Under the pieces are notes generated by a model. That model was not told the origin of the DNA and searched no databases. It worked only from the letters and a program-made list of their open reading frames with translations. Shown one piece after another: positions 60,062-64,000 of a stretch of 64,000 nt of DNA; position 1 is the first letter of the stretch, and every line of letters starts with the position of its first letter. The position numbers were made by a program, and so were the translations under genes. The DNA is from Aquincola sp. (GTDB lineage Bacteria; Pseudomonadota; Gammaproteobacteria; Burkholderiales; Burkholderiaceae_C). Where the stretch lies: the NCBI GenBank assembly GCA_022841885.1, contig JALHQP010000002.1, forward strand, positions 1-64,000, read 5' to 3'.

Positions 60062-60424
60062 TCACCGACGAAGCGTTTCGTCGGGCCGCGCTTGCGCGCC
60101 GACGGCGCCTTCGGCGGCCACGGTGGTCAGCAGGGCACGGCAGCTGTCACGCCGTGCCCGCTGGCTGATGACACTGCAGCGCCACTGCTCGTTGGCATGG
60201 GTGGCCACGGCGATGCGCCTCAAGTCACCCTGCCGCATGCCCTCGCGCACGACGTGCTCGAAGGCCAGCAGCAGACTGGACAGGGCCAGCAGCGCGAGGC
60301 CCAGGCGCCAGTGCGTCGCGCAGCGAGCGAGCAGGGCGCGGTACGGGAGCACGGGTGCGGCGTCGTGCCGCGCCGTCGATCCGTTCGTCGCGGGCGCCAG
60401 CCACGGGTGGGCCGAGGTGTTCAT
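60062..60424 (-). CDS. Hypothetical protein with one membrane helix
   Basis: 120 residues from the ATG at 60424. Seen: a polar start, one membrane helix (LGLALLALSSLLLAFEHVV) and a basic C-terminal half with EQWRCSVISQRARRDSCRALL, which again has a Cys pair 11 residues apart. 46 bp upstream of the preceding exported Cys-pair gene on the same strand, likely co-transcribed. Confidence 0.65.
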   Translation of the reverse strand: MNTSAHPWLAPATNGSTARHDAAPVLPYRALLARCATHWRLGLALLALSSLLLAFEHVVREGMRQGDLRRIAVATHANEQWRCSVISQRARRDSCRALLTTVAAEGAVGAQARPDETLRR

Positions 60425-60561
60425 GGTGCGGGGTCCGATCCTGCCCGCGGGAGGCGGGCGCTGCAGGCACCGATGCTGACGGTGGCGCCGCCTGCTCGCC
60501 ATCGGATGCCGGCGCCAGGCGACGTAGGACGGCGCGCCGGCAGTCGCCCGTCGCGCGGGAC

Positions 60562-61455
60562 TCAGGGCAGTTCGACGGCCCTGGCCAGGTGGCCCGCCAC
60601 GGTGGCGATGCGTCTCAGGTGTCGGGACTCGGGGTGGGTCAGCAACCAGAGCTGCGTCTCGCACTCGGGCAGCGGCGGCGTCAGCGGCACGAGGTGCTCG
60701 CAGGTGCGCGCCAGGAACACCGGCACGATGCCGACGCCGAGGCCCAGGCGCACCGCGTCGAACACCGACAGGATGCTGTTGACGCGCCACTGCGGCTGCA
60801 CGCGCGGCAAGTGGCGACGGCGCCACAGCACCGACAGGTGGTCGGGCAGCGCCTCGTCGGGCGCCACCCAGGCACATTCGGCCAGGTCGGGCGGCGCAGG
60901 CGGGCGCCGGCCCGGTGCCAGGCCGGCCGGTCGCGCCGCGTAGACCGCGGCGCGGATCGTGCCGAGCTCGCGGCCGACCAGGTGCGGCGGCGGGCGGCGC
61001 GTCGCACGCAAGGCGATGTCGGCTTCGCGCCGCGTCAGGTTCACCGGCTCGTTGCCGGCGTGCAGCTCGAACTGCAGGCGCGGGTGCGCATGCGCGAGCC
61101 GCTGCAGCGCCGGCAGTACCAGGCCCTGCAGCAGGGTGTCGGTGGTCGACAGGCGCACCAGGCCCGTGACCTGGGCGTCGCGCGCCTGGGTCGCTGCGCG
61201 TGCGGCTTCGAGTTCGGCCTCGATGCGCTCGGCATGCGCCGCCAGGCCCTGCGCCAGTTCGGTCGGCCGGTAGCCGGCGCGGCTGCGTTCGAACAGGCGC
61301 TGGCCCAGGCGCTTCTCGATGCGCTGTGCCTTGCGGAACACGGTCGACGCATCGACGCCGAGCGCGGCGGCCGCACGCGCCAGCGTGCCACCGCGCACCA
61401 GCGCGAGCAGCAGGGTCAGGTCCGTGGGCTCGATCGGGCGGTTCGGTGATTGCAT
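60562..61455 (-). CDS. LysR-type regulator
   Basis: 297 residues from the ATG at 61455. Seen: HTH GGTLARAAAALGVDASTVFRKAQRIEKRLG and a LysR substrate domain. GTG 61476 and ATG 61467 are in-frame alternatives lying on the operator-like repeat. Divergent from doxX-GST, which it probably controls. Confidence 0.88.
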   Translation of the reverse strand: MQSPNRPIEPTDLTLLLALVRGGTLARAAAALGVDASTVFRKAQRIEKRLGQRLFERSRAGYRPTELAQGLAAHAERIEAELEAARAATQARDAQVTGLVRLSTTDTLLQGLVLPALQRLAHAHPRLQFELHAGNEPVNLTRREADIALRATRRPPPHLVGRELGTIRAAVYAARPAGLAPGRRPPAPPDLAECAWVAPDEALPDHLSVLWRRRHLPRVQPQWRVNSILSVFDAVRLGLGVGIVPVFLARTCEHLVPLTPPLPECETQLWLLTHPESRHLRRIATVAGHLARAVELP

Positions 61456-61467
61456 GTTTGCAATCAT
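61448..61467. promoter_or_regulatory. LysR-type operator candidate overlapping the regulator start
   Basis: TGATTGCA/TGCAATCA, 8-bp perfect arms with TGTT between, containing a T-N11-A core. It covers the regulator's first codon and lies 78 bp upstream of doxX. Confidence 0.55.
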
Positions 61468-61544
61468 CCATTGCACGGTGGACTATTTCAATGGCACCGA
61501 TGCCTACCTAATCTTGCGCCCTCCAGAACACCACGGAGGCTGCC

Positions 61545-62000
61545 ATGCCCACCCTGACCCTGTCCGATACCTCGTCCCCCGCCTCGGCCGCGACGCCGGC
61601 CGCGCTCGGCGCCACGCTGCTGCGCGTGGCGCTGGGCTGCATGTGGATCGCCCATGCGCTGCTCAAGCTGCTGGTCTTCACGCTGCCCGGCACCGCGCAA
61701 TTCTTCGTCTCGGTCGGCTACCCCGGCGTGCTTGCCTACCCGGTGTTCGCCGCCGAACTGCTGGGCGGCATGGCCCTGGTGGCCGGCGTCTACGCACGCC
61801 AGGTGGCGCTGCTGCTGGTACCGGTGATGCTGGCCGCCGCCAGGGTGCATCTGCCCAACGGCTGGGTCTTCACCGCCCCGGGCGGCGGCTGGGAGTACCC
61901 GCTGTTCCTGGCCGTGGCCTCGGTCGTGCAATGGCTCGTCGGCGACGGCGCGTTCGCGCTGCGCCGCAGCGCCTGGCTGGTCCCGGGGGTCGCGCGATGA
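61545..62000 (+). CDS. DoxX-family membrane protein
   Basis: 151 residues. Seen: four membrane helices of the DoxX/MauE fold (LLRVALGCMWIAHALLKLL, VFAAELLGGMALVAGV and two more). GGAGG precedes the ATG. Overlaps the GST gene by 4 bp (ATGA). DoxX proteins are tied to redox balance and thiol stress; exact role unknown. Confidence 0.9.
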   Translation: MPTLTLSDTSSPASAATPAALGATLLRVALGCMWIAHALLKLLVFTLPGTAQFFVSVGYPGVLAYPVFAAELLGGMALVAGVYARQVALLLVPVMLAAARVHLPNGWVFTAPGGGWEYPLFLAVASVVQWLVGDGAFALRRSAWLVPGVAR

Positions 62001-62677
62001 GCGGCGCGCCGCTGGTGCTGGTCAGCCATGCGCTGTGCCCCTACGTGCAGCGTGCGGCCATCGTGCTGGCCGAAAAGGGCCTGCCCTTCGAACGCCGCGT
62101 CGTCGACCTGGCCAACAAGCCGGACTGGTTCCTCGCGCTGTCGCCGCTGGGCAAGACACCGCTGCTGCTGGTCGACGGCGAGCACCCGATCTTCGAGTCG
62201 GCCGTGATCTGCGACTACCTCGACGAGGTGCATGCGCCGCGTTTGCACCCCGAGGCGGCGCTGGAGCGCGCACGCCACCGCGCGTGGGTCGAGTTCGGCT
62301 CGGCCCTGCTCGACCGCATTGCCGCCTTCTACAACGCACCCGACGAAGCGGCGCTCGAAACCGCGCGGCGCGTCTTGCGCCAGCGCCTGGTGCAGCTGGA
62401 GGGGGTGCTCGGACTGCGGCCGGACGAGGGCCCGTTCTTCGCCGGCGCACCGTTCTCGATCGTCGATGCGGCCTTTGCCCCGGCGCTGCGCTACTTCGAC
62501 ACCTTCGATGCGCTGGGCGACTGGGGCTTCTTCGACGGCCTGCCGCGCGTGCAAGCCTGGCGCCAGGCGCTGGCCGAACGCGCGTCGGTGCGCGATGCGG
62601 TGGCGCCGGACTATGCGGCCAGGCTCAGGGACTTCATCGCGCGGCGGGGCTCGGCGCTGGCGGCACGCGTGGCGTGA
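61997..62677 (+). CDS. Glutathione S-transferase family protein
   Basis: 226 residues. Seen: thioredoxin-like N-domain with SHALCPYVQRAAIVLAEKGLPFE, cis-Pro in KTPLLL, ESAVICDYLDE, then the helical C-domain. The Cys in the active loop is typical of Omega/Beta-like or SspA-like forms. Coupled to doxX. Confidence 0.9.
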   Translation: MSGAPLVLVSHALCPYVQRAAIVLAEKGLPFERRVVDLANKPDWFLALSPLGKTPLLLVDGEHPIFESAVICDYLDEVHAPRLHPEAALERARHRAWVEFGSALLDRIAAFYNAPDEAALETARRVLRQRLVQLEGVLGLRPDEGPFFAGAPFSIVDAAFAPALRYFDTFDALGDWGFFDGLPRVQAWRQALAERASVRDAVAPDYAARLRDFIARRGSALAARVA

Positions 62678-62728
62678 TGCGACACAGTCGCGGGCCCCGC
62701 CAGAGGACATGGCGCACAATCCTTGTCC

Positions 62729-63163
62729 ATGCCCAACATCGCCTCTGTCCTGAAAGAAGAGATCGCTCGCATCGCCCGCAGGGAAATGCGCCGCGAGACG
62801 GCCAGCCTGAAGAAGGCGGCCACCACCCATCGCAGTGACATCGCCGCCCTGAAGCGGCGAACGCAGGCACTCGAGAAGGCGCTGCGTCGTGCGCTGGAGG
62901 GGCGCCCGCGCGAAGCGGCCGCGTCCGGCGGCGACGGCGACGACCGCGCGCTGCGCTTCCGGCCCAAGGGCCTGGCCTCGCTGCGCGAGCGCCTGGGCCT
63001 GTCGGCGCGCGAGTGCGGCTTGTTGCTCGGCGTGTCGGGCCAGTCGATCTACCTCTGGGAGTCGGGCCGTGCGCGGCCGAGCGGCAAGCACCTGGAGGGC
63101 GTCGCGGCACTGCGCAAGCTCGGCAAGCGCGAGGTCGCGGCGCGGCTCGAAGCGCTGGGCTGA
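62729..63163 (+). CDS. HTH (XRE-like) domain protein
   Basis: 144 residues. Seen: basic helical N-terminus (LKEEIARIARREMRRETASLKKA) and a C-terminal HTH FRPKGLASLRERLGLSARECGLLLGVSGQSIYLWESGRARPSGKHLEGVA-like pattern of Cro/C1 proteins. An in-frame TTG at 62723 is an alternative start. Target unknown. Confidence 0.82.
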   Translation: MPNIASVLKEEIARIARREMRRETASLKKAATTHRSDIAALKRRTQALEKALRRALEGRPREAAASGGDGDDRALRFRPKGLASLRERLGLSARECGLLLGVSGQSIYLWESGRARPSGKHLEGVAALRKLGKREVAARLEALG

Positions 63164-63184
63164 GAGACCGCACCCAGTTCGGCT

Positions 63185-64000
63185 TCAGGCCGCCGGGTAC
63201 AGGCCGCGCCCACGCGCGAACAGCCGCGTCAGCCCGAGCAGGGCGTCGACGTTCGGGGTCGCGACGCCGACCCGTTGTGCGATCTCGTGCACCGCGCCGA
63301 CGATCGCGTCGAGCTCGATCGCACGGCCGGCGTCCACGTCCTGCAGCATCGAGGTCCTGAAGGCGCCCAGCCGCGAGCTGACCACATGCCGCTCCTCGGG
63401 GTTCTGCGCGATCGGGCAGCCGATGCGCGCGCCGACGGCCGCGGCCTCGATCATGACGGCCGAGCAGAAGGCGCGCACCAGCGGGTCGCCGAGCACGCGG
63501 TCCACCGTGGCGCCGGTGAGCGCGCTCACCGGGTTCATCGTAAGGTTGCCCCAGAGCTTGAACCAGATGTCGTGGCGCACGTCGGCCGCCTTTGTCGGCT
63601 CGAAGCCGGCCCGTGCGAGCAGGTCCGCGACGCGCTGCACACGCTCGCTGCGGCCCCGGCCCGGATCAGGCTCGCCGACGATCAGGCCCTGGCCGACGCG
63701 GTGCAGTGCCAGGCCCGGCTCGGGCGTGGACGCGCTCACGTGCACCACGCAGCCCAGCACGCGCTCGAAGGCAATGGCGCGCGCAATCGCGCCGCCCGGG
63801 TCCACGCTCTGCAGCGGCGTGTCGAAACCGGGCCGGCCCTGGCAGAACCACCAGGGCACGCCGTTCATGGCCGGCAGCACGACGCTGTGCGCGCCGATCA
63901 GCGGGGCCAGGCTGGGCGCCAGCGCGCTGAGCGCGGGGGCCTTGACCGCGATCACCACCAGGTCGTGCACGCCGAGTTCACCAGCTTGATCGCTCGCCCG
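63185..64000 (-). CDS. 2-dehydropantoate 2-reductase family protein (partial, 5' end outside window)
   Basis: The frame is open to the window end, 271 residues visible. Seen: the middle and C-terminal parts of a PanE/ApbA-type reductase (VHDLVVIAVKAPALSALA, LPAMNGVPWWF, DIWFKLWGNLTMNPVSALTGA with the catalytic Lys, and EIAQRVGV); the N-terminal Rossmann loop is off the edge. Could be true PanE or a related hydroxy-acid dehydrogenase; no pantothenate genes are near. Confidence 0.88.
   Translation of the reverse strand, partial: RASDQAGELGVHDLVVIAVKAPALSALAPSLAPLIGAHSVVLPAMNGVPWWFCQGRPGFDTPLQSVDPGGAIARAIAFERVLGCVVHVSASTPEPGLALHRVGQGLIVGEPDPGRGRSERVQRVADLLARAGFEPTKAADVRHDIWFKLWGNLTMNPVSALTGATVDRVLGDPLVRAFCSAVMIEAAAVGARIGCPIAQNPEERHVVSSRLGAFRTSMLQDVDAGRAIELDAIVGAVHEIAQRVGVATPNVDALLGLTRLFARGRGLYPAA

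Noticed and set aside
1-64000. tRNA, rRNA, CRISPR arrays, IS elements
   Set aside because: Reading both strands I found no cloverleaf-like sequence with CCA-type end, no regular direct-repeat array and no transposase-like frame. A tRNAscan or CRISPR finder run would be decisive.

Overview
The window is a very GC-rich (roughly 70% by eye), densely coded stretch of a bacterial chromosome. Gene content and order point to a Burkholderiales betaproteobacterium: a paaYGIK-ABCDE-paaR phenylacetate cluster with a TetR-type PaaR, a guaD/xdhAB purine block with a LysR regulator, an eptA-PAP2-PmrAB-like locus, and many small stress genes typical of that order. The genus cannot be fixed from sequence alone. 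I found no rRNA, tRNA, transposase, phage integrase or CRISPR array.

Layout. (1) 1-4.4 kb: lipid A modification (PAP2 phosphatase, cut by the window edge, and the phosphoethanolamine transferase EptA) divergent from a PmrA/PmrB-like two-component pair, with a PmrA-box-like direct repeat between them. (2) 4.4-9.8 kb: a probable beta-propeller protein, an SDR dehydrogenase plus cupin dioxygenase pair, a YbaL/Kef-type cation/proton antiporter, a tiny coiled-coil protein and a secreted FG-GAP-like protein. (3) 9.9-19.7 kb: purine salvage and catabolism, made of a nucleobase/nucleoside ABC transporter (ATPase and two permeases, no binding protein here), guanine deaminase, a LysR regulator and divergent xdhA-xdhB (no xdhC here). 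(4) 19.7-27.7 kb: phenylacetyl-CoA pathway. PaaK activates phenylacetate, PaaABCDE epoxidises the ring, PaaG isomerises the epoxide to oxepin-CoA, and PaaI and PaaY are housekeeping/editing activities. A 22-bp perfect palindrome between paaY and paaG is the probable operator of the TetR regulator PaaR encoded at the end of the cluster. Two copies of a 75-bp hairpin repeat are inserted at the starts of paaC and paaE. (5) 27.7-40 kb: a SulP transporter with STAS and cyclic-nucleotide-binding domains, CsbD, BON and ferritin-like stress proteins, and a 2798-residue cyclic beta-1,2-glucan synthase.

(6) 40.2-60.4 kb is an island of mostly small envelope and stress genes: glycine-zipper lipoproteins, GlsB, dodecin, CHRD, an AsmA-like protein, YqjD-like and holin-like proteins, a PLD-type cardiolipin synthase, fumarase C, an active and a degenerate GGDEF protein, two Crp/Fnr-like regulators, a NarL-type two-component system with an extra lone receiver, and a beta-gamma-crystallin/glycine-zipper hybrid. 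At least eight intergenic regions between 40.5 and 53.3 kb carry a 16-bp, CRP-site-shaped palindrome (consensus TGTGCGCTGGCGAACA). Several of these sit in front of the two Crp genes themselves, so I infer a shared Crp-like regulon. The first Crp gene also has a run of 12 C at its 5' end, a candidate slippage tract.

(7) 60.5-64 kb: a LysR regulator divergent from doxX-GST, an HTH protein and a ketopantoate-reductase-like gene cut by the window end.

Several genes have odd features: an esterase whose catalytic serine is replaced by alanine, a GGDEF domain with lost active site but intact inhibitory site, and a PLD gene whose 5' end looks frameshifted.
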